Assembly: GCA_947503115.1 (NCBI GenBank)
Contig: CANNCS010000001.1
Coordinates: 55,042 to 119,041 of the forward strand
Direction: 5' to 3'
Source of the DNA: an uncultured Marivita sp.
GTDB lineage: Bacteria > Pseudomonadota > Alphaproteobacteria > Rhodobacterales > Rhodobacteraceae
DNA: 64,000 bases
Shown: in pieces, positions 46,424-54,558 of the stretch
Layout: the number at the start of each line of letters is the position of its first letter
Position numbering within the stretch: the stretch's first letter is position 1
Translations under genes and position numbers: made by a program
Notes under the pieces: model-generated
Database searches by the model: none
What the model saw: the letters and a program-made list of their open reading frames with translations, nothing else
What the model was told of the DNA's origin: nothing

Positions 46424-47080
46424 ATGAATAAACAAGCCGTCAGAGTATCCGGAACGAACTCTGTTTTGCATCAAGACCCTCACCGCGTTGTCGACAACCG
46501 GGAGAAGGTTCTGGAAGTGGCTATTGGGCGCGAAGTCCGCGCTTACCGTCGCAAGCAGGAAGTTACCGTGGCTGAACTGTCGGCGACAACCGGGATCTCA
46601 ATTGGGATGTTGTCCAAGATCGAAAACGGAAACACCTCGCCATCATTGACCACACTGCAAAGCCTTGCCAATGCCTTGTCCGTCCCATTGACAGCGTTTT
46701 TCCGAAGATTTGAAGAGTCCCGGACCGCCGTACACACTAAAGCCGGTCAAGGCGTCGAACTAGAGCGTGCCGGTACACGCGCAAACCATCAGTACAACCT
46801 TCTTGGGCACATTGGCGCAAACGCGAGCGGCGTAATCGTAGAACCGTATCTGATCACCCTATCAGACGAAGCGGACGTCTTCCCAACGTTTCAGCACGCC
46901 GGTATCGAAACGATCTATATGCTGGAAGGCGAGGTGGATTACCGCCACGGTGACAGAATTTACAACCTGAAGCCGGGTGATACGCTGTTCTTTGACGCGG
47001 ATGCGCCGCACGGGCCGGAAAATCTTGTCAAACTGCCCGCACGGTATCTTTCGGTGATCAGTTATCCCCAAGAGACGTGA
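46424..47080 (+). CDS. XRE-family regulator with C-terminal cupin
   Basis: 218 residues. XRE HTH at about 38-92 (AVELS-like VAELSATTGISIGMLSKIENGNTSPSLTTLQ), cupin at about 140-215 with HAGIETIYMLEGEVDY and the closing GDTLFFDADAPHGPENL histidine. The ATG at 46424 is chosen over an upstream TTG. Such HTH-cupin proteins usually bind a small metabolite. Its location between the mgd and dmm genes suggests control of one-carbon or amine genes. It is convergent with dmmC across a strong stem-loop. Confidence 0.88.
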   Translation: MNKQAVRVSGTNSVLHQDPHRVVDNREKVLEVAIGREVRAYRRKQEVTVAELSATTGISIGMLSKIENGNTSPSLTTLQSLANALSVPLTAFFRRFEESRTAVHTKAGQGVELERAGTRANHQYNLLGHIGANASGVIVEPYLITLSDEADVFPTFQHAGIETIYMLEGEVDYRHGDRIYNLKPGDTLFFDADAPHGPENLVKLPARYLSVISYPQET

Positions 47081-47096
47081 AAACCGAAATACCCGC

Positions 47097-47115
47097 GCCC
47101 CTTTTAAAAAGGGGC
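47097..47115. terminator. bidirectional terminator between XRE-cupin and dmmC genes
   Basis: GCCCC (47097-47101) and GGGGC (47111-47115) flank TTTT/AAAAA, giving a palindrome that yields a T-rich strand in both directions. It lies between two convergent stops, where a shared terminator is expected. Confidence 0.7.
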
Positions 47116-47131
47116 CACGGGACTGTTCAGC

Positions 47132-48199
47132 TCAGGTCTTGAGCGGAGGCTCAGTTTCCAGATCCGGCCAAATGCCTGGCGATGTTGGTAGGCCGTCATC
47201 AAAGTTCTCGAGATAGTCGAGCATCATTGGGCGGTTGGCAATGAAGCCCTTATAGGTTGCCAACTCCACCGGCAGATCCCGAACAACCCGATGCAAACGA
47301 CGGCCCCATTTGGGAACAGTCATAAGGTCCTGAAAGCTACAGAGGTAGCAGCGAATCGGGAACACGAGAGCGTTTGAACGCGGCAGACGGAAGAAGGTCT
47401 GCAACTCGACCCGTAGATGCTGTTTCGCACCGATGTTTTCAGGTGTGAGGGTCGTCTTTTGAATGCCCCATTTGTGATAGTTTTCAGGGCTGGTATCCAA
47501 CAGTGGGTTCACCGTCATCGTCCAGTTCAAACGCCGCGCGGGTGCACCCTGCTGGATGTTCAACAGGAACTTCAACGCTCGAACAAAGATGCCTTTTTCG
47601 TGGGCAAGTGGAACCGGGGCGTGCCATTCGAAAAAGTTCATGCCGATATCGAAATCAAGCGACCAGTCCGCCTGAGTTGTGACCATGCCTGCGTCCATCC
47701 ACAGGTTATCATCGCGCTGGTCCAATACCGCGAAATCACCCTGCGCCTGGCGAGTGATATACTCCATCGGGCCATAAGGCAGCGTGGCTTCGTCCAGAAA
47801 GGTGAACGTATCATCAATCCCCAACGGCTTGTTGATCCAGCGCCATGTATTTCCATCGCGATGGAGCTCGAACAGATCGGGATAATCCTCTGATTTGGAC
47901 ACCATGATCAGTTCCAGCAAGTCCCAGCCCGCTAAGGTCATGTGTGGCAGCGACTGGCAGCGCAATGGATCGTCAGCCAACACCAAGGCGCGATCCCGCA
48001 TTTCCGAAACATAATGTTCGTCTACATCAAAACGCTTCTCGTAGACGGAATCCTTTGGTCCGCCACGGTGCTGTTCCATGTTGACCGAATACATGTAGCT
48101 GTCTTCGTGGAAAGGGAATGGGAACCGTTTGATCGCTCGTTCCGAGTTGTAGAAGGAATAATCGTCGCGGAAGGATTCGTCGTTGAATTGAATGGTCAT
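47132..48199 (-). CDS. dmmC: dimethylamine monooxygenase subunit DmmC (haem-dependent N-demethylase-like, DUF3445)
   Basis: 355 residues from the ATG at 48199; a longer frame runs into dmmB and is rejected. Member of the haem-dependent oxidative N-demethylase (DUF3445) group, with family segments FPFPFHEDSYMYSVN, FLDEATLPYGPMEYITRQ and the C-terminal LETYRRLP-like TFFRLPRSNALVFPIRCYLCSF. Converts dimethylamine to methylamine plus formaldehyde together with DmmA and DmmB. The start lies two bases past the dmmB stop. The D-A-B-C order of the neighbours matches the dmmDABC clusters of marine bacteria. Confidence 0.87.
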   Translation of the reverse strand: MTIQFNDESFRDDYSFYNSERAIKRFPFPFHEDSYMYSVNMEQHRGGPKDSVYEKRFDVDEHYVSEMRDRALVLADDPLRCQSLPHMTLAGWDLLELIMVSKSEDYPDLFELHRDGNTWRWINKPLGIDDTFTFLDEATLPYGPMEYITRQAQGDFAVLDQRDDNLWMDAGMVTTQADWSLDFDIGMNFFEWHAPVPLAHEKGIFVRALKFLLNIQQGAPARRLNWTMTVNPLLDTSPENYHKWGIQKTTLTPENIGAKQHLRVELQTFFRLPRSNALVFPIRCYLCSFQDLMTVPKWGRRLHRVVRDLPVELATYKGFIANRPMMLDYLENFDDGLPTSPGIWPDLETEPPLKT

Positions 48200-48200
48200 A

Positions 48201-49163
48201 TCAGCGGTCCAGTACCAGAGTTTTTCCTTCGAAGCGGCTGACGCACGGCATGATCTTTTGCCCGCCTGCGTGCTCTTCATCATCCAGCCAGTGATCGCGG
48301 TGAATGAAGTTGCCCGAGTAGTCGATCACATTCGTTTCGCATTGCCCACAGGCACCGCCACGGCACAAATACGGCGCATCGACACCGGCGCGTTCCATCG
48401 CTTCCAACAAGCTTTCGTTTTCACCTACCGAAATCACCTTGTTCGATACGGCAAGCTTGACTTCGAAGGGTTTGCCGGGCTGAGGCGCCAGGAATTCTTC
48501 ATAATGGATCGCTTCACGTGGCCACCCTTCTGCAGCAGCGGTCTGGCGCACCCAGTCGATCATTCCTTTTGGCCCACACACATAAACATGTGTACCCAAC
48601 GGCTGCCCTTCGAGCAGGTTAACCAGATCAATCGTCTGTTTTTGGTCATCGTAGTAGATATGCGTCTCGTTGGGGTGATGGCTGGTCAGCTCATCCACAT
48701 AAGACCCAAGGCTTTCAGTTCGACTTGCGTAGTGAAGCTCCCAATGACCGTTAAAGCGCTCAAGTTGCTTGATCTGGGCAAGAAACGGGGTGATGCCGAT
48801 CCCACCAGCCAGAAACAGGTGCTTCTTGGCCCTTAGGTCGAGGCTGAACAGATTGACCGGGTAAGAGATGACCATCTCATCCCCGACGGCAACCTTAGTG
48901 TGCATATAAAGCGACCCACCCCGCCCCTGATCATCGCGACGCACCGAAATGGTGTAGGCGCTCTGGTCCATTGGATCAGACATGAGTGAATAGGGGTTCA
49001 AGCGCGTGGTGTCCCCGTCGCGCATTTCAACAACCGTATGAGCACCGCCGGAAAATGTCGGCAATGGTCCGCCATCAGTACGTTTGAATTCAAACCGCGT
49101 GACAAGATCGTTGAGCGGCACAATATCCGTGACAGTTACCGCGATTTTCTCGGCACCACTCAT
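48201..49163 (-). CDS. dmmB: dimethylamine monooxygenase subunit DmmB (PDR/VanB-type reductase)
   Basis: 320 residues, phthalate-dioxygenase-reductase type: N-terminal flavin barrel (TTRLNPYSLMSDP), NAD(P)H-binding domain (LFLAGGIGITPFLAQI, HVYVCGPKGMIDWV) and a C-terminal 2Fe-2S ferredoxin with ligands in CRGGACGQC and a late Cys in KIMPC. Passes electrons from NAD(P)H to the haem oxygenase component. ATG overlaps the dmmA stop (ATGA). Confidence 0.9.
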   Translation of the reverse strand: MSGAEKIAVTVTDIVPLNDLVTRFEFKRTDGGPLPTFSGGAHTVVEMRDGDTTRLNPYSLMSDPMDQSAYTISVRRDDQGRGGSLYMHTKVAVGDEMVISYPVNLFSLDLRAKKHLFLAGGIGITPFLAQIKQLERFNGHWELHYASRTESLGSYVDELTSHHPNETHIYYDDQKQTIDLVNLLEGQPLGTHVYVCGPKGMIDWVRQTAAAEGWPREAIHYEEFLAPQPGKPFEVKLAVSNKVISVGENESLLEAMERAGVDAPYLCRGGACGQCETNVIDYSGNFIHRDHWLDDEEHAGGQKIMPCVSRFEGKTLVLDR

Positions 49164-49756
49164 TCGTATATCCCCTTTGGTTCTGGCACATTTCCCGGGT
49201 CTTCGGCGTCAATGCAAACGCCCTGATAGGCGGCAAGCCGACGTGAATAGTGATCGCGCACGAAAAGATTCAGGCCACAATGGCTGCAAACAAATGGGTC
49301 CGTTTCCACATCTTCGGTGATACCTTTGCAGTGCACGCACTGCATTCGACGCGCGACGCTTCCGCGATGTTCTGTTTGTATTGCCGTGTACGGTATGCCT
49401 GCGGCCATAGCGGCGTTCATTGCCTGCCCCATCAACCCTTCTGTCCCAGCCAGATACACCTGCAGGCCCATTCGGGCATCTTCCAAGGTTTTGAGCAAAC
49501 GAGGTTCCGCTGCGGCATAGCTTGGGCCAGAATAAAAGGATGCAGGCTTTAAGGCGCGTAGCTTGGCTTCAAAATCTTCGCCTTTCGGAATATACATTAT
49601 GTGCGCCTTAGCCATCATTTCAGGCGTCGCCACCTCGAGAAGTGCCTCAGCGCCATGAGCGTCTGCCACAAGCAGGTGAGCTGAACCTTCGCGAGCTTCT
49701 AGAGTGCCGTAGATCGGTCGGCTCTTGATACTTTCGGGAAATGTGAATTTCGTCAT
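49160..49756 (-). CDS. dmmA: dimethylamine monooxygenase subunit DmmA
   Basis: 198 residues. The N-terminal two thirds resemble an oxidoreductase NAD-binding-like fold (HLLVADAHGAEALL, FYSGPSYAAAEPRLLKTLEDA). The C-terminus carries a four-cysteine metal site, CVHCKG and CSHCGL, followed by VRDHYSRRLAAYQGV, which is the DmmA signature. Role within the complex is not settled; a rubredoxin-like electron-transfer or structural site is plausible. Overlaps dmmB by four bases. Preceded by a hairpin after dmmD. Confidence 0.87.
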   Translation of the reverse strand: MTKFTFPESIKSRPIYGTLEAREGSAHLLVADAHGAEALLEVATPEMMAKAHIMYIPKGEDFEAKLRALKPASFYSGPSYAAAEPRLLKTLEDARMGLQVYLAGTEGLMGQAMNAAMAAGIPYTAIQTEHRGSVARRMQCVHCKGITEDVETDPFVCSHCGLNLFVRDHYSRRLAAYQGVCIDAEDPGNVPEPKGIYE

Positions 49757-49779
49757 CTTTACCCTATTGAATTCAGGTA

Positions 49780-49801
49780 GGTGCAGGCATCAGCCTGCAC
49801 C
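49780..49801 (-). other. stem-loop between dmmD and dmmA
   Basis: GGTGCAGGC (49780-49788) and GCCTGCACC (49793-49801) form a perfect 9-bp stem with an ATCA loop in the 53-base gap. No T-run follows on the minus strand, so it may adjust dmmABC levels relative to dmmD rather than terminate. Confidence 0.6.
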
Positions 49802-49809
49802 CTAAAGTT

Positions 49810-50961
49810 TCAACCCTTGGCTGTGCGGATTGTTTTGTCTTTGTCATAGAATGGCATTTCTTCCGCCGTGGCGGCTAGCTCTGTGCCGTCTGGCTGCACC
49901 ACAGTCAGCACCGTTCCTGGCTTGGCAACAGAAGGATCAAGTCGCGCAATGGCGACCGAGTACCCGTTCAATTCCGAAGACAGTCCATAGGTGATCACAC
50001 CCACGTCCTTACCAGCATGATGCACCCGGGCGTGCATTTCCATCTGGTCCATCGCATCGCCAGACAATTTCACACCGTAAATCTTGAACCGTTCCTTGCC
50101 TTCGGAGGCATAGTGGTTCTCGGCGCCAACAAAGCCTGTTTTGCCAGGCGACACAGTGAAATCGAGTCCCAATTCCCAAAGCGTATCACCACATGTTTCA
50201 TTGGCGAACGGGAAGGTTTCCGAATTGTCGCCGGGATAAAACAAGAGATAGCTTTCGATCCGGAGCATATCGAGCGTAGAGAATTGCACAGGCCGGACGC
50301 CCATATCTTTGCCCGCTTCCAGAATGCTGTCCCAAAGATGAACAGCGTCCTTGGCTCGGCAGAAAATCTCGTACCCGCGCTCACCCGTGTATCCGGTCCG
50401 AGAGATCATGACATCGCGCCCATAAAGACGAGTCTGCATCAGCCCAAAATAGGCAAGATCGCGGATGCCAGGTATTTCCTTGGCCAGCAGGTCAACCGAG
50501 ACAGGGCCCTGCAAGGACATATCGTGCAGGTCATCGTCGAAGAGAATTTCACAGTTTTTGCCCGCGGCTGCGGCGGCAAGTTGCTCCATCCCAGTGCCCG
50601 TACCATGCACGACCAACCACGAGTTGACCGCGATATGGTAGATGATGCAGTCGTCGACGAATTTGCCCTCCGAATTCAGAATTGAGGCATAGGTCGAACG
50701 GCCCGGTGCGATCTTCTCGACATTGCGGGTTGTCACGCGGTCAATCACATAAGCCGCGTCTGCACCCACGACATGGACTTTTTTCAGACCAGAAACATCC
50801 ATTAGGCCAGCTTTGGTTCGCACCGCTTCGTAGTCTGCCTTGGCGCGTTCCGGCGTGTGATCATAGAACCACGCCGTGCCCATGCCGTTCCAGTCCTCTA
50901 GCTCTCCGCCAATCTCTGCATGGCGATGCGCGAGCGCCGAGGCTCTCCAAAGTATAGCCAT
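49810..50961 (-). CDS. dmmD: GcvT-like aminomethyltransferase DmmD
   Basis: 383 residues of the glycine-cleavage T-protein family. Folate-binding landmarks GLMDVSGLKKVHVVG, LQGPVSVDLLAKEIPG, SRTGYTGERGYEIFC and the late PVQFSTLDMLRIESY are present. No other glycine-cleavage genes are nearby. In dmmDABC clusters this protein is thought to feed the formaldehyde-level carbon to tetrahydrofolate, which is inference. First gene of the dmm operon; the preceding small ORF/amt unit ends in a good terminator. Confidence 0.85.
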   Translation of the reverse strand: MAILWRASALAHRHAEIGGELEDWNGMGTAWFYDHTPERAKADYEAVRTKAGLMDVSGLKKVHVVGADAAYVIDRVTTRNVEKIAPGRSTYASILNSEGKFVDDCIIYHIAVNSWLVVHGTGTGMEQLAAAAAGKNCEILFDDDLHDMSLQGPVSVDLLAKEIPGIRDLAYFGLMQTRLYGRDVMISRTGYTGERGYEIFCRAKDAVHLWDSILEAGKDMGVRPVQFSTLDMLRIESYLLFYPGDNSETFPFANETCGDTLWELGLDFTVSPGKTGFVGAENHYASEGKERFKIYGVKLSGDAMDQMEMHARVHHAGKDVGVITYGLSSELNGYSVAIARLDPSVAKPGTVLTVVQPDGTELAATAEEMPFYDKDKTIRTAKG

Positions 50962-51069
50962 TCTGTTCCCCTGTCTTCGACTCTGTTTTCGTTACGGCAC
51001 ATTGAGCCTCAGCTTAGGTCAAAAAGCAACAATCGCATTCAACTTTTTTTCCTGATAGGCAATTCGCGC

Positions 51070-51099
51070 AAAAAAGGGGCCGCCTAAACAGACAGCCCC
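51070..51099 (-). terminator. rho-independent terminator of the amt operon
   Basis: On the minus strand GGGGCTGTC pairs with GGCGGCCCC (9 bp with two G-U pairs, 6-base loop) followed by TTTTTT (51070-51075). It lies 21 bases past the stop of the small membrane-protein gene and separates it from dmmD. Confidence 0.85.
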
Positions 51100-51119
51100 A
51101 ATCCTTGAAGTCCTAAAAC

Positions 51120-51290
51120 CTACTTGTCGAAGGTTTTGGCTTTAGCCGTTTCGGATCGCTGACCCATCACCAGAACCACGATACAAATGATTGCGGCAAT
51201 CAAAGTGGTTAGTCCGGGCAAAGCCCCGCCCCACCCCATGAACATGGCGCCATCTACGACGTCCCACGAGGCTTGATCATATGGAAACAT
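51120..51290 (-). CDS. small single-span membrane protein downstream of amt
   Basis: 56 residues. Starts MFPYDQASWDVVDGAMFMGWGGA, followed by one hydrophobic span (LTTLIAAIICIVVLVMG) and a short charged tail (QRSETAKAKTFDK). A clear AGGAGA lies seven bases before the ATG, the gene starts 21 bases after the amt stop, and a rho-independent terminator follows, so it is a real gene in the amt transcript. I do not recognise the family. A role as accessory or regulator of the ammonium transporter is only suggested by position. Confidence 0.75.
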   Translation of the reverse strand: MFPYDQASWDVVDGAMFMGWGGALPGLTTLIAAIICIVVLVMGQRSETAKAKTFDK

Positions 51291-51311
51291 GTTGTTCTCC
51301 TTTAAATGTCA

Positions 51312-52727
51312 TTATTCTGCGGGATGTGCAGGTGTCACAGGCGCGTTGTTGCCCCATTCCGGATAGCCTGCAGCCGGAACCTTCACGAGGTCCATGCCAG
51401 CACGCTCGGCGCCTTCCCGGATACGCAGCAGTCCGAACATCTTCAGGATGAAGGAACAAACGTAACCCGGAACAAAACCCAGCAGGAAGAAAACGACCGC
51501 GCCGATGATTTGCCCCACAAGGGAAATTGTCGGAGCATCGCCAGCCGCACCTTGAAGCGCCGGGAAGCCCGAACCCCAGATGCCTAGCATCACGACACCG
51601 TAAAGACCGATTGTGCCGTGAACCGTAACGGCCCCAACCGCGTCGTCGATCCCTCTGTTTTCCAGCCAATCAGCACATGGCTTCAGGATAACCCCCGCCG
51701 AGAAAGAGATGATGAACGCAAGGGCTGGAAAGTAGATATCAAGCCCGGACGCTGTTGAGATGATACCCGCCAAAGCACCGGACATCATCCAGAACGGATC
51801 ACGGGTCATGATCCATGAACCGATGATACCGCCAGCTACTGCCATCAAAATGTTGAAGGACAAGGCCGACAGAGTGATAGGAGTACCATAGATGGTAGAC
51901 GGCTTGTCAGCGAACCATGACCACGCTTCACCCGGGACAATCACACAGGCCATGAGGAAGCCCCAGAAGCCCACGATAATCAACATCAGGCCAACGACCG
52001 TCAGCGGCATGTTATGCCCTGGGATATGGTTGGCAGAGCCATCCGCGTTGAACTTTCCGATGCGTGGCCCAAGGTTGATCAGCACGCCAAGTGCAAAGAA
52101 CCCCGCCACGGCGTGAACAAGGCCTGCCGCGCCAAAGTCATGGACACCCCACTGGGTAACCAGCCATCCATCCGCGTGCCAGCCCCAAGCCGCCGCAACG
52201 ACCCAAGCAAACGATCCCAGCACCACTGCGAGGACGATAAAGCCGACCGTCTGGATGCGTTCGATAACGGCGCCAGACATGATCGAAGCTGTCGTCGCCG
52301 CAAACAGTGCAAATGCACCAAAGAAGACACCCGATGCCTGATCCGCGATATTCGGCCCCATGTACTGAGCACTATCGCCCCAGCCCCAAGCAATGGCGTT
52401 TGCGTATTCGACACCAGAGATACCCGCTGGCCCCGGTGCGCCCGGCAAACCTGTTGGGAAGCCCCAGTAAACCCACCACCCGAAGAAGTAGAATGTCGGG
52501 ATCACAAAGGCGAAGGCGAGGATATTCTTCACGCCCGAAGACAAAACGTTCTTAAGCCGTGATGCCCCCATCTCATAAGCAAGAAAGCCCGCATGGATGA
52601 TGATCATCAGCGGGATTGTAACGTAATAAAAAGTTTCGGCGAACATGGTGTTCGTGACGGCTGCGCCACCCCCAGCCGCCTCAAGCTCTGCCACCTTGGC
52701 GGCGAGTTCTGCAAGTTGTTCTTCCAC
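51312..52727 (-). CDS. amt: ammonium/methylammonium transporter (Amt family)
   Basis: 471 residues with about 11 TM helices. The pore twin histidines are visible in GAAGLVHAVAG and AVTVHGTIGLYG, and the HAGFLAYEMGASR segment of TM1 region is typical of a marine Amt subgroup. Start codon GTG. The N-terminus carries an extra heptad-like stretch (MEEQLAELAAKVAELEAAGGG) before TM1, unusual for Amt proteins that start with a signal peptide. Between dmm and mgs genes, it may take up methylamine or recapture ammonium released from amine catabolism. Confidence 0.9.
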   Translation of the reverse strand: MEEQLAELAAKVAELEAAGGGAAVTNTMFAETFYYVTIPLMIIIHAGFLAYEMGASRLKNVLSSGVKNILAFAFVIPTFYFFGWWVYWGFPTGLPGAPGPAGISGVEYANAIAWGWGDSAQYMGPNIADQASGVFFGAFALFAATTASIMSGAVIERIQTVGFIVLAVVLGSFAWVVAAAWGWHADGWLVTQWGVHDFGAAGLVHAVAGFFALGVLINLGPRIGKFNADGSANHIPGHNMPLTVVGLMLIIVGFWGFLMACVIVPGEAWSWFADKPSTIYGTPITLSALSFNILMAVAGGIIGSWIMTRDPFWMMSGALAGIISTASGLDIYFPALAFIISFSAGVILKPCADWLENRGIDDAVGAVTVHGTIGLYGVVMLGIWGSGFPALQGAAGDAPTISLVGQIIGAVVFFLLGFVPGYVCSFILKMFGLLRIREGAERAGMDLVKVPAAGYPEWGNNAPVTPAHPAE

Positions 52728-52940
52728 GGTTTTTCGTCCTCCGAGTCGGAATGATTTTTATGTTTCGAGTGCCCTACGTGTGTGTATTGGCGGAAATGAA
52801 GCACAAAACGTCGATTTCGCCTAGAGATTTTTACCCGGTAAGAAAAAAAGTTTCCTGATGGTTGAGTTTTGGAATTTTGGTGGTAGCGTCGAGCAAAATC
52901 GCTGGCCGAAAAAACCAGCCCTTGAGTCGGGAGCTTTCGA

Positions 52941-53864
52941 ATGTGCGGAATTGTAGGTCTTTTTCTTAAAGACAGTTCTCTTGAGCCACGCTTGGGCGAG
53001 ATGCTCACGGCAATGTTGATCACTATGACGGACAGGGGTCCAGATAGCGCCGGAATCGCGATATATGGCGGGGAATCCGCAGGTCGCAGCAAGATGACGG
53101 TTCAGTCTGACGAACCTGAGACTGCGTTTGCGGACCTCGCAGCAAAGCTGCAGGACGCCGCTGGTGGTCCGGTCAACCTTACCGTCAAAAGCACGCATGC
53201 CGTCCTCGATATTCCCGCTGGTTCAACCGGCAAAGTGCGCGCCGCTTTGAACGAGATGGGCATTCGCATAATGAGCGTTGGCGACAGTCTCGAGATTTAC
53301 AAAGAAGTCGGCCTGCCCAAAGATGTGGCAGCGCAATTTGACTTAGCCAAAATGTCAGGCACACATGGGATCGGTCATACCCGTATGGCGACAGAATCGG
53401 CAGTGACGACCATGGGCGCACATCCCTTCAACACGGGCTCGGATCAGTGCCTTGTGCACAACGGTTCGCTGTCCAACCACAACTCTCTGCGCCGGAAACT
53501 GCGCCGGGAAGGTATCCACATCGAAACAGAGAATGATACCGAAGTCGGGGCCGCTTACCTTACCTGGAAAATGCAAAACGGTGCGACGCTGGGCGAAGCG
53601 CTGGAAAGCAGCCTTCAGGATCTGGATGGGTTCTTCACGTTTGTGGTGGGAACCAAGGATGGTTTCGGTGTTGTTCGCGATCCGATTGCCTGCAAACCTG
53701 CCGTCATGGCGGAAACCGATCAGTATGTGGCATTCGGCTCAGAGTATCGCGCATTGGTCGACTTGCCCGGCATCGAAACTGCTCGGGTGTGGGAACCAGA
53801 GCCTGCCACTGTTTACTTCTGGAGCCACAACGACACACCTACTGCCACAGAGAAAGCCGCCTGA
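52941..53864 (+). CDS. mgsA: N-methylglutamate synthase subunit A (glutamine amidotransferase-like, GlxB)
   Basis: 307 residues, class II (Ntn) amidotransferase fold related to the N-terminal domain of glutamate synthase. Cys2 (MCGIVGLF) is the expected nucleophile after Met removal; other motifs are MTDRGPDSAG, GHTRMATESAV and LVHNGSLSNHNSLR. With MgsB and MgsC it converts gamma-glutamylmethylamide and glutamate-level intermediates to N-methylglutamate. First gene of mgsABC-gmaS; divergent from amt with a 213-base gap. Stop overlaps mgsB. Confidence 0.9.
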   Translation: MCGIVGLFLKDSSLEPRLGEMLTAMLITMTDRGPDSAGIAIYGGESAGRSKMTVQSDEPETAFADLAAKLQDAAGGPVNLTVKSTHAVLDIPAGSTGKVRAALNEMGIRIMSVGDSLEIYKEVGLPKDVAAQFDLAKMSGTHGIGHTRMATESAVTTMGAHPFNTGSDQCLVHNGSLSNHNSLRRKLRREGIHIETENDTEVGAAYLTWKMQNGATLGEALESSLQDLDGFFTFVVGTKDGFGVVRDPIACKPAVMAETDQYVAFGSEYRALVDLPGIETARVWEPEPATVYFWSHNDTPTATEKAA

Positions 53865-54547
53865 TGCAAACGATTGACCTATCCAAAGTTGGCCTTCGGG
53901 AAACCAACAAGATGCTGCAAGACCAATCAGCAGACACCAATCAGACGTCTTGGGAAATTGTGAACCCCCGCGGGTCACACGCAATTGCGTGCGGACTGGA
54001 TGCACCGATTGAGGTCACTATCAAGGGGTCGACTGGTTACTACTGTGCCGGCATGAACCAGCAGGCTACAGTGAACATTCATGGCTCAGCTGGCCCTGGC
54101 ACCGGCGAAAACATCATGTCCGGTAAAATCGTGATTGAGGGTGACGCCAGTCAGTACCTCGGTGCGACGGGCCAAGGTGGGTTGATTGTCGTTAAAGGCA
54201 ATGCCTCGTCGCGCTGCGGGATTTCGATGAAGGGTGTGAACATCGTCGTTCAGGGAAATATCGGACACATGTCGGCCTTCATGGGGCAATCTGGAAACCT
54301 TGTCGTTTGTGGCGATGCAGGCGACGCGCTTGGGGACAGCTGCTATGAAGCGCGGTTTTTTGTACGTGGAAAGGTCAAAAGCCTAGGTGCCGACTGCATA
54401 AAGAAAGAAATGCGCGAAGAGCACATAACGCTTCTGAGAAACCTTCTCGACGAAGCGGGAATCGACGCGGATCCGAACGAGTTCAGCCGCTATGGCTCAG
54501 CCCGTCAACTGTACAACTTCCATGTCGACAACGCCGGCGCGTATTGA
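53864..54547 (+). CDS. mgsB: N-methylglutamate synthase subunit B (GlxC, GltB C-terminal-like)
   Basis: 227 residues; right-handed beta-helix similar to the C-terminal GXGXG domain of glutamate synthase. Repeating Gly-rich turns are visible (INIHGSAGPGTGENIMSGKIVIEGD, GATGQGGLIVVKGNASSRCG, GNIGHMSAFMGQSGNLVVCGDAGDALGDS). Structural partner of MgsA and MgsC. The ATG at 53864 lies on the mgsA stop (TGATG); the longer upstream frame runs through mgsA and is rejected. Confidence 0.9.
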   Translation: MQTIDLSKVGLRETNKMLQDQSADTNQTSWEIVNPRGSHAIACGLDAPIEVTIKGSTGYYCAGMNQQATVNIHGSAGPGTGENIMSGKIVIEGDASQYLGATGQGGLIVVKGNASSRCGISMKGVNIVVQGNIGHMSAFMGQSGNLVVCGDAGDALGDSCYEARFFVRGKVKSLGADCIKKEMREEHITLLRNLLDEAGIDADPNEFSRYGSARQLYNFHVDNAGAY

Positions 54548-54558
54548 GGATCCACCAG

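Noticed and set aside
52728..52940. A sigma-54 promoter upstream of mgsA
   Set aside because: A TTGGCGG-like stretch was seen, but the GG/GC spacing does not match the consensus.
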